Below the pieces are notes generated by a model that made no database searches, was not told where the DNA came from, and saw nothing but the letters and a program-made list of their open reading frames with translations. From NCBI GenBank assembly GCA_039621445.1, contig CP154955.1, forward strand, positions 57,382,619-57,446,618: a stretch of DNA of 64,000 bases. Direction: 5' to 3'. Both the position numbers and the translations under genes were made by a program. Within the stretch, counting starts at the first letter, position 1. Every line of letters starts with the position of its first letter. This DNA is from Euglena gracilis. Taxonomy: Eukaryota; Euglenida; Euglenophyceae; Euglenales. Positions 20,061-32,367 of the stretch are shown here, piece by piece.

Positions 20061-20904
20061 CTTTGAAAATCGGCCATTTTTGGCTCCCCAGCGCCTTCTG
20101 CGCCGGGGTTGTGCTAGGGCACTTTCGGCCGTGTGTACCCCCCCGGGGAGGGGGGTCGGATCGGGAGTGCCTTGGAGTGGTGGGGTCGGCACCCGACTAA
20201 AATACAGCCTGCTCCCACCTTACCCCCTGCCACCTACCTCATGTCTGCGGAGCTTCCTATTCAGCCCTGGGGTTCCAAAAAAAATTTGGAGTCTGGCCTG
20301 GAGTCCAAGTGAGAGCCACACATGGATGTCTTTTTTGCTCCTAAAACAAGTTTTTCATCGAGCGTGTCGGTGGTGGAATCGCAATGTCTGCATGTAATGC
20401 ATGAAGTTCACAATGTGAGCTGTCATTTTGTGGGGTGTTGAAACAGCCCCCTGCTGACTGGCTCGTTAAAGACTGGTTTTTGGCAGGGTAAAAAGGCAAC
20501 TTCGCAGTCAAGACTTTGGTGATGAAGAAAGAACCTGTTGGTCGTTCCCCCCCCCCAGCGATTCAGCATTCCTTTTTTTCCTGACCACTCCTCAGGCCAA
20601 AAAGACCAAAAAATCAATCAAACATTTTTGCCAAAAAAACCCACTAAAAAACTTCTGGTGCTGGGTGGCCAATTTGGCTGATCCTGGCAACCTGCCCCAG
20701 GGGGGAGGTCTGGAGCAATTAGCTAATCAGGGCCAGGCTGTTTTTTACCAACTCTGGGGGGGAGGGGGGCGTCCAGAGTGCCTGCCCAGGCAGGCACTAC
20801 CCCCCCGGGGGGGGGTCGGGTTTCGGCCTGTGCCCAGGAAGGCACTCCCCTCTTCCTTTGAAAATAGGTCATTTTTGGCACCCCTTCGGCGCCGGGGTTG
20901 TGCT

Positions 20905-21712
20905 CAGATCTCCCCCAGAAACCTCCAGGTGAACTGCCGCCACTCCCCTCAGACCTTCCACTGCTCCCCGGTCACCCAGGAGAAGAGGAACCTCACCGTC
21001 TCCCAGGAGAAGAGGAACCTCACCGTCTCCCAGGAGAAGAGGAACCACACCCATTCCCACAAAGGTGCTGGCACACTGATATTGGAAATGTTTTGACTTT
21101 GGTGTGGCCCTCATCGTCCATGATTTCTGGCTAACTGCGCCCATCAAACATTGCTAAGCTAAGCTAACTGCGCCCATAACTGTGGCCATCAAACGTTGCG
21201 CAACATGGCCGTGTAGCGCAACATGACCCCACGCATTACGGGGTTATTTGAAGGAGTAGGGTTAGGTGTGCACATGTCCCTGTTGCGCTACCTGGCCACA
21301 TTGCGCTACATGGCCATGTACGACGCCCCATTTTTGGTTTTTATGGGGTTATTTGAAGGGGTTGGGTTATGCGCAGCACATGTCCCTGTTGCGCTACATG
21401 GCCACATTGAGCTATGTACCATAACCAAAAGGGGGGGGTCCGTCGTACAATAGCAGACAAGTACCCCCATCCTATGGACATTTAGGGTAAGGTACTGCCA
21501 GGGGGGTCAAAATGCTCCCTGAGGGGGGGGTCACGTTATATCTTTTCCGTTTTTTCATGCACCCCGAAACTGATGACAAAGCACCCAGAAAGTGGTGCGG
21601 GTTGAGCCCGGGCCCTGATCAGGCTGTATTTTAGACGGGTGCTACCACCCCGGGGAGGGGGGGTGCCTGCCTGGGCAGGCACTCCCGATCCGACCCCCCG
21701 GGGGGGCAAAGT
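20905..21712. other. 0.8-kb block inverted relative to copy 2
   Basis: The segment from AGATCTCCCCC to GGGCAAAGTG corresponds to 37,722-38,503 of copy 2 in opposite orientation. The sequence left of it (GGGGTTGTGCT) is followed in copy 2 by GGGGCACTTTG, and the paralogous repeat at about 20,105 also has GTTGTGCTAGGGCACTTT. So copy 2 keeps the original order and copy 1 is inverted. Confidence 0.75.
21185..21420. repeat. GCGCTACATGGCC palindrome cluster
   Basis: Repeated GTAGCGCAACATG / GTTGCGCTACATGGCC motifs in both orientations, with GGGGTTATTTGAAGG phrases between. In copy 2 the equivalent slot holds a different cluster made of AAATAACACACC repeats (38,072-38,262). Confidence 0.7.
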
Positions 21713-21839
21713 GGGCAATGGAGCAGGGCTGGATGGGGGATTTGAGTTGAGGCGTGTTACCCTCAATGTTTCCTGAATGTCGAAATCCAAAGGAAAAGAG
21801 TCAATGACAAAAAAGTGACAAAGAGAGACAAAAAAAACC

Positions 21840-22783
21840 TGGAATGTTTCAAAAATCGAAAAACTGGTCACTGGTGACTCTCGTCTCAAGTTCCAAAATC
21901 ACCAACCCACATATTTTTTTCGAATTTGAGGAAGGTTTTACGAGATGAGATTATCCAATCAACGCTTTTTGCAAGTTCAATTTTCGTCATTTTTTGGATT
22001 GAGGTTGACGTTTTTCTGCAAACCTCAACCTCAATCCAGCCCTGCGTGGAGGCAGTCCACCTGTGGGTCCTTCAGGGAACCTGGGCGCAAGCAGGGGCTT
22101 CAAAAAACCACAGCAGTGGGGAAAAAGGAACGTCTGAAGCTCCTGGTTAGGTTTGATGGTGGCCCCACAGGACCATCCTTTGGAGGGAAGTCTTCAGCCT
22201 GACGACCTCCACGCAGACCTCGTTTCCCGAAATTTGGGTGTGTAGATGCGTGTGGGGTCAGTTCACCAGGAGGTCCTTGGGGCAGGTCTGAGGGCAGTGG
22301 GAGCAGTTCGCCTGCAGGTCCTTGGGGGAACCCAGACGGGGGCAGTGGAGGTTTGTCAGAATGAACCGGCAGCAGAGGGCCCAAAGGAAGAAAGAAGGAA
22401 AGAAAACTTCAGGCCCAGGAGCCCCCTGAGTAGGTCTGAGGGTGGTGCATCGGGGCCATCCTTCCTAGGGAAGTCTGTCGGCCGGTGACCATCGTGCAGA
22501 CCACGACCCCGCCCAAAGTCGGGCACCTTGGAAAAGCGTGGAGGCAATGGTCGGGGCTCCACGGATACTTCTCGATGTGGAAATGGTCGGTGCTCCACGG
22601 ATACTTCTCCACGTGGTGGAATATCCGAAACCTTCGGGTTCGGTCGAGTTTCTGGGGATGGTCGAGTTTCAGGACCTCTTGCTTCAGCTGAACGAAGGAA
22701 AAAAGTGAATGGGGAACGTGGACGAAAGTGCAACCTGTGGAGTGGAGACCTACCAAGACCACCAGAGCAGCAGCACGAATCAT
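21840..22783 (-). pseudogene. Proline-rich hypothetical gene, interrupted by inversion (copy 1)
   Basis: Counterpart of the copy-2 gene at 38,296-39,568. From ATG 22783 it starts with a hydrophobic, signal-peptide-like MIRAAALVVLVGLHSTG. A Pro/Arg-rich stretch follows in another frame, with two copies of REVSVE(H/P)RP(F/L)P. Its downstream PSDLPQ-repeat part lies beyond the inverted 0.8-kb block and is on the opposite strand here, so the gene, if real, is broken. No known family. Confidence 0.25.
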
Positions 22784-22789
22784 TTTGCT

Positions 22790-23960
22790 CCTGAGAGAAG
22801 AAGATGATGAGCCTAGAGGCTATGTGACAAAGGAGTAGTGTAAGGAGGTGTCAAAACACGCCCAGGGGTCGTGGTTCGTGAAGGAGCACAAGTGCCTGCC
22901 GCAATGTGAAAGATGACGGAGGAAGTCTGGGTTAAATTAAGATGCGCCTGTGTACAATAGGCGTTGCCATCTCCATCGCCGAGGTCCAAAAGTTCACTCA
23001 AGGAGATGCCCTCCTTGCCAAAAATGCCCAAATTTTTCGGCGTGCGGAGAAAAATTGACCTTTCGGAAGGGTCCAACCCCCCCCCCCGATCTTGTCGTCC
23101 CATACCCAGGTGGTGGCCGGGATACTGGGCAAGATCGGGGGGATGGTGCCATCCCCCCCAAAATGACACCCCCCCAAAATGACACTGGGCTCTTGCTGGG
23201 GGGTCCGATTGTGATCAGGGGTAGAATCTTGACAGCTCGCATTCATTTTGCATTCAGAGGCTGCCATGCATCTCCATGCTTGTCTGTTTGCTGTTGCTTT
23301 TGTTGCACCTCAAGTGTGCCCTTCGAACACAGTCGTGAAGCACACCGAATTTTTTGTGAAAAAATTGAAGTCGGCTTTTTTGAAAGACATTTCTATCACC
23401 ATCGTTCTTGTGAATATTTAACCACCCCAGTTACAAAGCGCTCTCGGGGTTTGATTCTGGTGCAAGGTAGGATGGTTAATCGAAAACCGGTTAAGCGCTT
23501 GTGACCCCCCAATTAATCGTTTGTTTGTGAGGGGGACAAATTATCGAAAAACAGTTTATCGCTTGGACCCCCCAGTAAATCGCTTCTTTTTCGTTGTCAA
23601 CATTTCTTCGAGGAAGGTGGCAAGGTTGTGTGCACTGTCAATGTGGATGAAAGATTCTTTCAAAAAAGCCTTTTTGATACCACATTTTCTGGACGTCAAG
23701 TTTTGGGGTTCAGTGAGGAAGCAGGGTTGACATTTTTTTGCTTTTTTATTTTAAAAAAAAACAAGAAACAAATTTTGTTTTCAAAAAAAACGCCAAAAAA
23801 ACATGTTTTTTTTAAGCAAAAATTGACCTTTTTTCTTGCGAAATGACCATTTTTTGAGAAAAAAATTTTGGGGGTGGTTCGGGTCATGGGGGGGGGGGGG
23901 TCACGGGGGTCACGGGGGAACACCACATTTTCGGTGGCCAAATTAGGAATCACGGAAAAC
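22790..23960. other. No assigned gene; exon-like open stretches
   Basis: The minus-strand stretch near 22,930-23,050 (including LGIFGKEGISLSELLDLGDG) and the plus-strand stretch near 23,625-23,725 (including CTVNVDERFFQKSLFDTTFS) have protein-like composition but no recognisable domain or clear splice signals. T- and A-rich runs follow at 23,740-23,870. The stretch is duplicated at 39,570-40,775. Confidence 0.3.
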
Positions 23961-23963
23961 AAG

Positions 23964-26551
23964 GGCTCCGTGCGGATAATCAGCTATGACGATCCCGGAG
24001 GTCGGACCGACCTAGGTCGGGCCGACCATTGGCTATGGCCTATCGACCATTGGAGGTCGGGCCGAGCAGGTCGGCCCGACCTGCAATCAACCGCATTAGC
24101 AGGGTTGACGTTTTTTTTGTTTTTTTTAAAAAAAACAAAAAAACATGTTTTTTTAAAAAAAACACAAAAAAAAGACATGTTTTTTTTGAAAAAGCAAAAA
24201 TTGACCTTTTTCCTTGCGAAATGACCATTTTTTTGAAAAAAATTTTTCGCGGGTGGTTCGGGTCACGAGGGGGGGGTCACGGGGGGGGTCACGATCATTT
24301 TAGGCTCCAAAATTGGAAACCCCCAAACGAAAATTAGGAAATCTACCGGATCTCTTGTCGAATCTTGTCGAATTAGGCATCACCGGCCAAGTTTTTCAGA
24401 AAAAATGGCCGAAACGGGTCTTAGGTCGGGTTGGGGGAAGGGGGTCATGGGGGGAACACCCCCTGTGAAGTTTTTTTTTTTCAAATGTGTGAAATTATTT
24501 CCAAATCTGTGTTTTCTGGTGCGAAAAATCATGCTTTCAACCCAAAAAAAATGAATGTTGTAGAGATAAAAAATGCACTTTTCCCCAAAAAACACATTGC
24601 AAAAAAATTTCCCCCCAAACCCTCCATGACGTTTTTTTTTTAAAAAAAGAACATATTTTTTTAAAAAAGAACATTTTTTTTAAAACAAGCCGTCAACCTT
24701 GCGCATTACCCCCCTTTTACCCCCCTTTTTTGGAAATTTAAGCCGCCCCCCCAAAATTTGATTCGGCAAATTTGACTCAAAAGGATGGAAACACATTGGA
24801 ATCACCTTGAACTGTCAAAAAGCATCCCACTATGGAAAAAAATTGAAAAACGCGAACTTAGTCGGCCTACGGCCTCCTCCGGGGGGGACTGCCCCCACCG
24901 GACCCCCCCCCCCGCCTAAGATAACAAAATCCCCTTGTGTGTGCAAGGCAAGGATGGCCAAAACGCGCCCCCCAACAAACTCCCTTTGTGCTAACTTAGT
25001 CGGCCTACGGCCTCCTCCGGGGGGGGGGGGGGCTGCCGCTGTCCCTAAACCAGGGTGTGACGTAGAGCTGAGCTCTTTGGAAGACCACCCCGGCCGCTCA
25101 TTTTCGGCTCAAAAACTGTTTTTCTGGGTCCGGGAGGCCAAAAAATATCGTTTCAGGCAAAAAAAAATTTCGTTTTTTTCACCTTTTTTCGTCCGGTTTT
25201 TTCGGGTGCCGGAGGTCAAAAATCATGGTTTTGGGCAAAAAAAATTTTTCGAATTTTTTCGACTTTTTGACCCAAAAATGGCTAAGTCCACCAGCCAGCG
25301 GGGCGGGTGGGCCCCAGCCGGGGGGGGGGGGATGGGGGAGGGGGCCGGGTCGAAGAATTTTTTATTGCTCAAAAACACTTTTTTTGATGTTCTGAAGTGA
25401 AAAAAAGTGTTTTTGAGCGAAAAAAAATTTTCCAAATTTTGGGTCCCGACCTGCCTCCCGACCCCCCCCTCGCCCTGCTGCCCTCGGACCCGCCGTAGGG
25501 GTCCCCGAATACCCAAAACTGGCCCAAAATCGCACCACCAGGCCCCGGGAACCCCAAAAAACGGTCAAAAACCCCCCCCCCAAACCTAATGATTGACCCC
25601 TGGTTTGGGTCCCAACTCCTCGTCTAGCCCGAGATACGGCCAATTTACAGTTTCGCCCAAACAGGCCCGAAATGGCCAAAACTGGCCCAAAACCCCAAAA
25701 CGGCCATATCTCAGGCAGGCGAAGAGTTGGCCCAAACCGCGCATACCAATCGATCGGGCGTCCCAAAGTTGTGGAAGGGCGTCCTCTTGGCCCCGGGCGG
25801 ATGATTGGCTATGACGATCCTGGAGGTCGTACCGACCTAGGTCGGCCCGACCATTGGTCGGCCCGACCATGGTCGGGCCGACCACTGGAGGTCGGGCCGA
25901 CTAGCCAATGAACCGCATTACCCCCCCCTTTTTAAAATTTTCAAAGGAATTTTGACTATACGTCGGTATAGGTCGGGCCGACCATGGTCGGCCCGACCTG
26001 TTTGTTACCGACCATTGTGGTCGGCCCGACCATTTGGAGGTCGGGCCAACCATATGGTCGGTAGAAACGACCTCCATGGTTTTCCATTTCAGAAGCATGA
26101 AAACCCTTGGCCAAACCCTGCGGAACATACAGATGGGCTGTTTTACCTACCTGGGTGCACACAAAAGGAGTTTGTTGGGGGGCGCGTTTTGTCCATCCTT
26201 GCCTTGCACACACAAGGGGATTTTGTTATCTTAAGCGAGGGGGGGCCGGGGGGGGGGGGGGCGGCACCCCCCCCCCCCCCCGGAGGAGGCCGTAGGCCGA
26301 CTAAGTTAGCACAAAGGGAGTTTGTTGGGGGCGCGTTTTGGCCATCCTTGCCTTGCACACACAAGGGGATTTTGTTATCTTGGGCGGGGGGTCGGGGGGG
26401 GCGGCAGCCCCCCCCGGAGGAGACTAAGTTAGTACAAAGGGGGTCCGGGGGGCGAGTTTTTCTTTTTTTCCCCATTTGGGATGCTTTTTGACAGTTTCAA
26501 GGTGATTCCAATGTGTTTCCATCCTTTTTGAGTCAAATTTGCCGCATCAAA
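23964..26551. mobile_element. GGCTCCG-type transposon, right end cut by the duplication junction (copy 1)
   Basis: Starts GGCTCCGTGCGGATAATCAG, followed by a GGTCGGGCCGACC palindrome cluster. The matching inner right side (complement of 24,710-24,800) is reached at 26,470-26,551, where the tandem duplication breakpoint cuts it. The body holds AAAAACATGTTTTT stretches, internal repeats (CGGCCTACGGCCTCCTCCGG, in both orientations), a second terminus-like GGCCCCGGGCGGATGATTGG at about 25,794 and further palindromes. No transposase frame. Confidence 0.65.
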
Positions 26552-26839
26552 GCCCGAGCGATGAAGCCCACACCGCAGGCGCGAGCCCGATCCTCCGAGT
26601 GGTACCGTTGGGCTGGCCGACCATGATGGAGGTGGAGCCCAGCGTTGCGTGCCGTGGTGTGGGCCTTCTCCGGACAGGTGGGTCCCTTGGATGGCCAGGA
26701 CGTCCACCGGCACTGCGCATGTGATCACAGTTGCTCGCACTGCCGACCAGCCGTTGAGGTTCCAGGTCCCTACTCGCAGGACACGAGGAGGGACACCACC
26801 AGGGGGGCTCGAGGCCCCCCGCGCTGCCGGGTCAGGCAT
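26552..26839 (-). pseudogene. LINE endonuclease N terminus (copy 2), inactivated
   Basis: From ATG 26839 it reads as in copy 1, directly downstream of ORF1 on the same strand. Two lesions are visible: the catalytic Glu of IQETHL is Gly (IQGTHL), and an 11-base deletion after it shifts the frame. It ends at the duplication junction, so RT and RNase H are absent. Confidence 0.85.
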
Positions 26840-29070
26840 CGCGCCGCGCCCCCTCCGAGGCAGCGCGCGCATTCTTCTTCAGCGCCGGCTTCTCAGGGGT
26901 GACCTCGGCTGTCCTCATCCGGGCCGTCCATCGGCTCGGCACCACCAGAGGCCGCTGCAGGAGCTCGGGGGGTCGTTGGAGCAGCCGCCAGCTCGTCTGC
27001 CATCCGCTCGTCCTGACTGAACAGCTCAGCACCTCCCAGACGCGGTACAGGAGCACCCACTTGAGACGAAGGCGCGTACGGCTGATGCTGGAAATGCTCG
27101 GCGTGCCCGGCCGCATGTCCCCATCGCGTCGCCGCAAGCTGCGCCTGCAGGTCAGCGTTCTCACGACGTAGCTCCTCCAGCTGCCACTGCTGCCGCTCCA
27201 TGGCCTGGCGCAGAGCCCGCATCTCTGCCAGCACAGCATCCAAGGGGGATGACGAGGGGGAAGCCGGAGACACGAAGGGGACAATCTCGGTGACCGATGC
27301 CTGCTTGGCCGCACGGCGAGCAGCACGAGAACCTGGTGCTGGCAGCAAAGACGTCGGAAATTGGCCAGGATCTGGCGGTCGTGGCGCCCGCGGCGGCTGC
27401 GACGGTGGTGACTGTCGAAGGACGGTGGTGGGGGCCTGCCGCGGAGCGGAAATCTTCCGCGCACCACCCCAGGTCGACGAGGATGGCAAGCCAGGCGTGG
27501 CACAGCTCTGCGAGGGAGCTGGCCAGTGGACGGGCGTCGTTGCGGAGGAATGTCCGGAGACAGCTGCGCACTGCAGGACCGTTGACCCCAGCCACCATCG
27601 TCCAGGGAGGTTCGCGTGGGCTGCCCAGCCGCTTGGAAGAAGGCCACCCGGCGGAATGGCCCCGCGGCACCGAGACGCACTTCACACCGGAGAGGATCCA
27701 AGCCCACCATCGCGATGAGCTCCCGCACTCGAAAGAAATCGGCGTCCGTCAGGGGGCCCAGCCTCCACCACGACGCCCCAGGTGTGGGCTGCCGCAGGGC
27801 CGCATTGGGGTCGTCCAGCACCGCGCGGACCTTCCCCTGGATGACCGCACGGTCTGTGCCACCCCGCATGCTGATCCGCACCGCGAGGTCCTTCTCCGCA
27901 GGGAGAAGACCGGCGACGCCCGGCACGTCGTGAAGGGCGTCCCACAGCGCTGCAGCATCAGCCCTCCGGCCTCGCAGGTACAGCAGGTTGAACTGCTCCC
28001 GCTGCAAGGCTGGTGCCGTCTCCTTCGTCCAGAACGGCCGAATGAACAGGCCGCCACTGCCACTGCCGCGCATCCACTGCAGCGCTTCCGCCCGCGGCAC
28101 GACGAGGATGGCGAGGACCTCGCCACTGTGAAGGGTCTGCAGACCCTGCACGCGATGCGCCGCCCCAAACACCACGCCCACCGCGCCAGCCACCTTGCCC
28201 AGCGCGCGCCGCAGCTCACGCTCCGCATTCCGTTGCCGCACTGTCGGTGGCAGCTGGAACTCCACCCGCAGCAGCTCCAAGCCGCTCGGCTCCGGGTCGG
28301 GGAGAGAACCCCTCACCCAGCGGTTGGCCACCTCCACTCCAGCCGCGGGGCGCCGCAGGTTGAGGAAGAGCAGCACTTGACTGCGGGGCAGGACCCCCGG
28401 CTCCCACTCCTCAGGCAGCAAGCGCTTCACCGTGGCAGGGATGCGCAGCACCGGCGCACGCTCAGCCAGGGCCACCACCTCCACCTGCAAGCGGGGGTCG
28501 TCGAACAGGGCGGCAGCCGTCGGCAGGGCACCGGTGGCGATCAACGAGGACCGCCAAGGAGATCAGCGACGCTGGGTGTTCCACCTCGGCGCGCCGCCGC
28601 AGGGCCAAGACCAGCTCCCGCAGGTGAGGTCGCGGCGGTATCACCAGGTGGCGGGGCTCGTCGGACCATCGCTTCGAGTCGGGGCACGCCGCGACGTCCG
28701 CATCGGTCAGGTCGGCTCCTGAGGCGAAATCGCCTCCCACCACCCAAGCCTGGTCGGACTCGTCCAGGCGTCGGAGGTCGGCTGCCAGCTGCAGCAGCCA
28801 CTCCTTCGGGATGCGAGTGTCGTACACCCGCACCGGCAGCTTGTTGTCGACGGCGGCGGGAAGCGTCGAGACAGCCGCACGCAGCTTGCCCGCCTCCTGC
28901 AGCTTCTGCAGCTGCTGCCGGTCGAGGAGGCGGGGGCGTTCCGTCGGGGGTGGGTTGCCGTTGAGCGCGTGCTGCAGCCGGTTGCGGGCCTTGTGGCTGA
29001 GGGCCCAGGCCACCGCAGTGGGGGGCAGCACAACGCAGGCGTCGGGCTCGAACGAGGCAGGGACCGGTGT
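26840..29070 (-). pseudogene. LINE ORF1 (copy 2), 5'-truncated and frameshifted
   Basis: Same protein as 9151-11425, in the original uninterrupted orientation down to the ORF1 end and ORF2 start. The first ~40 residues, including the start, are lost in the ~200-bp deletion near 29,068. A deletion near 28,520 (about 45 bp shorter than copy 1) and another near 27,530 change the frame. The C-terminal end (near 26,890-26,970) also carries a frame change. The coiled coil and the ELTPEKPALKK-type end are still readable. Inactive copy. Confidence 0.8.
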
Positions 29071-29479
29071 GACTGGTCCGAGAGTGGGGGGGGGGGGGGG
29101 CAAACTTTCAAGATGCACCAAAAGAAACCATCAATTGGCTGGTGGACACAGATCACGTTTGCATGCTGATGTCGGGCTCTGAGATAAACAGGCACAAACA
29201 GGAACAAACCATGGAGAGACCTGAGTCTCACCGCGGTCTGTGGGGGGATGGGGTGCACTGCCGTCACACAGGAAATGCTGTAAGAATGGTGAGCCTGTTG
29301 TTGGAAACGGTGGGAGCTGGCTGAGTTGGCCGGGTGCTGGGTTGGCAAAAAGTGACCCCGGGGTGCTGGGAGAGGTATCGTTGTATGTGCACATACATGG
29401 TTTGGATGTATGTATGCACCGTGTTAAATCGCACAAGAATTCGGATGGGGGAGAGCTCATCGGAGCCAGCTGGGAAGGA

Positions 29480-29722
29480 TGAAATGAGACCGTGCCATGA
29501 GATGAGGGCGTGCCCATGGGAGCAGGCCGTGAGATGAGACCGTGCCCATGGGAGCAGGCCGTGAGATGAAACCGTGCCCATGGGAGCAGGCCGTGAGATG
29601 AGACCGTGCCCATGGGAGCAGGCCGTGAGATGAGACCGTGCCCATGGGAGCAGGCCGTGAGATGAGACCGTGCCCATGGGAGCAGGTCATGAGATGAGAC
29701 CGTGCCCATGGGAGCAGGCTGT
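29480..29722. repeat. 32-bp minisatellite, copy 2
   Basis: Seven to eight units of the same 32-bp repeat as at 11,930. It is more homogeneous here, with an irregular first unit (CCATGAGATGAGGGCG). Confidence 0.9.
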
Positions 29723-29799
29723 AAATGTAAATTGAGGGCATATCAAAATGGAACTCGGAGTTCAGTAGGCACACAAAACGTTTAAAATGCAACCAGAAT

Positions 29800-30381
29800 T
29801 TGAGGAGTTACGCTTGGCATTCATATAAATACATTTTGGGGAGGGACGAACTGAATGATTCCTGTTTCAATGCAAAGGATGTTCAATTAGGACACGCGTA
29901 CGTCAAGGTTGGATACAAATTATGGTACATGCGTGCGAGAATGAAGAAAGACACTTTGGTTAAGGAGTTATGGAAGGACGATTTGGGGCTGCCTTTGGGG
30001 GGGGCTGCAAATCTGAGCTGCTCGCATGAACAGGGGTCGGGGAAAACGGGTGGGTGGCATTTCTTCTATGGTTTATGTGGGTTCCAAATCGTGCAGGTGG
30101 GGAAGGTCCACCTCTTTCTAGAAATTTTGCCCGGTTCGCCGCGCCCTTGGCACGTTGACCCCCTCCCGTCACGGGGAGGCTGGGCACCGCTGGAGCCCCG
30201 GTGGGAGGCCCTGGCATGTGGGGGGGGGGGTTGTCCGGACCCCCCCGGGCCAGGATGGGGGGGACACCCCCCACCGAAACCATGTACCCCCTCCTTATAT
30301 CGAACCCTGACCTGCTCGCCAGCCCCTCTTCGGGGGTTCAGCCGAAAGTTTTTCCACCCCGAAGCCGCGAAATTTTTTTGA
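29800..30381 (+). CDS. Hypothetical open stretch (copy 2)
   Basis: Open for 193 codons without a good ATG. The first ~70 residues (NDSCFNAKDVQLGHAYVKVG, then YMRARMKKDTLVKELWKDDL) look protein-like, and the rest runs into G/C-tract sequence. In copy 1 the frame survives a 6-base deletion but then stops. No domain recognised; low confidence. Confidence 0.15.
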   Translation: MRSYAWHSYKYILGRDELNDSCFNAKDVQLGHAYVKVGYKLWYMRARMKKDTLVKELWKDDLGLPLGGAANLSCSHEQGSGKTGGWHFFYGLCGFQIVQVGKVHLFLEILPGSPRPWHVDPLPSRGGWAPLEPRWEALACGGGGCPDPPGPGWGGHPPPKPCTPSLYRTLTCSPAPLRGFSRKFFHPEAAKFF

Positions 30382-32365
30382 AAAACTGTGTTCAAAAGTG
30401 GTTAAAAATTGTGTTTGGGCCATTTTGGGGGGGGTTCAGACGCACCAATTTCTTCAAAACTGTGTTCTGCTGGACATTTTTGGGCACTTTTCCGATTTCA
30501 GTCCAGCTCGCCCCGGTTCGGGTCGGTCCGGCCCCCCGGAAGGGGGGGGGGCGTCTAGCCAGCCCAAATTTCTCCCCCCTGAACCTTAGAGAGATGTACG
30601 ATCGCAACATTATTCTCAATTTGATTATTTTTTCCTGGGGTGGCCGATTATTTTTCCTGGTGCAGCCCATGCTACCTCTGCAACTTTGCATCAAGACGAA
30701 TAAACGACGAATAAATTGCATGCAGAATCTGAAAGCAAAGCTCACAACAATTCAAGAATTCAACGCAAAAGATGATAACTTCGACAGCGAACCCCAGCTG
30801 GGGTGTGAAGAATGCCGTTGGGCGAGAGAAGTGCAACTCAGACCTCTTTGATGTGAATAGTGGGGTTGATCATGCTAGAAACAATGATGGCTAACGAAAA
30901 CCAATCCATACCCACCATTCCAATTGCTAGAAGACCCACAGAAACCCAAAAAATTGGTGAAAAAAGACGTGGAAATGAGGTTTTTCATGGGTGTTTCTGT
31001 GGATATCTGATAGATTTGTTTCAAAAAAAATCCCCAAAGATGGGACTCGCACCGGTCAGCAGATAAAGAAACCACAACCCCCCCCCAGTCTGGGATGCCC
31101 ACCAGCCAAACTTGGATGCAGTCCAGCCTCCCCACCCACCCAGACCAGACCAGACCCAGCCGGGATGGATAGGAAGCAGGGATGCATAGGGGTGGGGGGG
31201 TCCGACCGCCCCTTCCGACATTGGGGTGGGGGGTGGGCCGGCCCCACCTCCTTCCTCGAAACGGAGGGGGGCCGAAAATTTTTTCGCTTTCACGGACGGG
31301 AAATCGGGTCGAAATCAGTCAAAAATCCCTGACTTTTCTTTGAAAATCGAACCAAAAATGCTGATTTTTGAACATTTTTTTCCGGCGTGGGACCCCCGCC
31401 CCAGGGGGGTGACCCACCCACCCCCCTCCCGGGGGGGGGGGGGGGCGGTCAGGTGACTCAAAAAGAAACCTGGTTCTGCGAACGTCAAGCAAAGGCCTGA
31501 CACCACAGCGATTGGACAACAAACTGCTATGGAAATTGATCCAAAAAAACCAACATCCAGGGGTGCGGAAACAACCGCCTGAGGTGCCCTTTGCACAATG
31601 TCACATAAGCAGAGAAAGCACACCACACCCACTAGGTACATGTGCTGGCAACACTCAGCACACACACTTTTGCAAGTGACCTGAGCAGCTTCTTTTCATG
31701 GATGAGAAGAATGCATGGTAAAAACTTTCAAATTCGACTTCCCCACATTTACCCCACACTTGTGAGTGGGGCAGGGCAGAACAGGAAGGCCTGGTGGGGT
31801 GGGTCGACCCCCCACCCACCACAGCATTTTCACCCATTTCGGCCAACGGGGATGTTGGTCGAGGGAAATTTTTGAAAATTTTTTTGAAAAGCGAACTCAA
31901 AATACATGATTTTTTGATGGAAAACCACATTTTTTTCACACAAAAAATCTCAAAAATTTCAGGTTAAAAATTGGTAGTTTTTAGGAGGGGGTTAAAAAAT
32001 GAAGCTCAAAAAAAATGGACAAAAGTTTGGCACAGTCCAATTTTGCTGAGGTTTTTCTCTCTTGGAAATTTTTTGACTTTCAATCGCGTTTTTTTTTGCA
32101 TCTATACGATTGTTTTGGGTATGGGTGTGCAGTACATGCAAACAAAACAGCTTAACAATATGTTCCTTTTAAATTCTGCCACTGACGATGAGCAGGATGG
32201 TTGCAACCATTCGCGATGAAACCTTAACCCTAACCCTGTTGCTTCTAATAACCTCAGAAATTCTCTCGGTATGGGATTATTTTTGAAAAAAACGTTGAAG
32301 AATCAGTGCATTCTGCGGGAAAAAAATTTGTTTCTTTCACAACGCGTGGAAAATTTCCCCCCCTA
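30020..32365. other. Copy-2 counterpart of 12.3-14.7 kb, no gene
   Basis: Repeat-rich intergenic sequence nearly identical to copy 1, with different G/C-run lengths. Nothing further supportable. Confidence 0.5.
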
Positions 32366-32367
32366 CG

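Larger units (their letters stand above)
7958..26551. repeat. Tandem duplication, copy 1
   Basis: Sequence from the LINE to 26,551 recurs in the same order at 26,552-43,359. Matching anchors lie at offsets of about 17.8 kb (ORF1), 17.6 kb (13 kb region) and 16.8 kb (25 kb region); the change in offset reflects insertions and deletions between copies. The right end of this copy is inside a DNA transposon, at a sequence that recurs at 43,351-43,359. It abuts endonuclease sequence at 26,552, which marks the duplication junction. Confidence 0.9.

Noticed and set aside
22737-22783. A 19-base GT...AG mini-intron after the start of the proline-rich gene
   Set aside because: Removing it leads into a frame that stops after about 16 codons rather than into the long open frame.
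23740-24240. AAAAACATGTTTTT palindromes as promoters or terminators
   Set aside because: They are part of an A/T-run repeat inside a transposon body. No gene lies nearby that would use them.
27297-28964. 555-codon plus-strand frame opposite ORF1 in copy 2
   Set aside because: Antisense to ORF1, composition driven by GC-rich third positions, no motif, and the same region of copy 1 is split.
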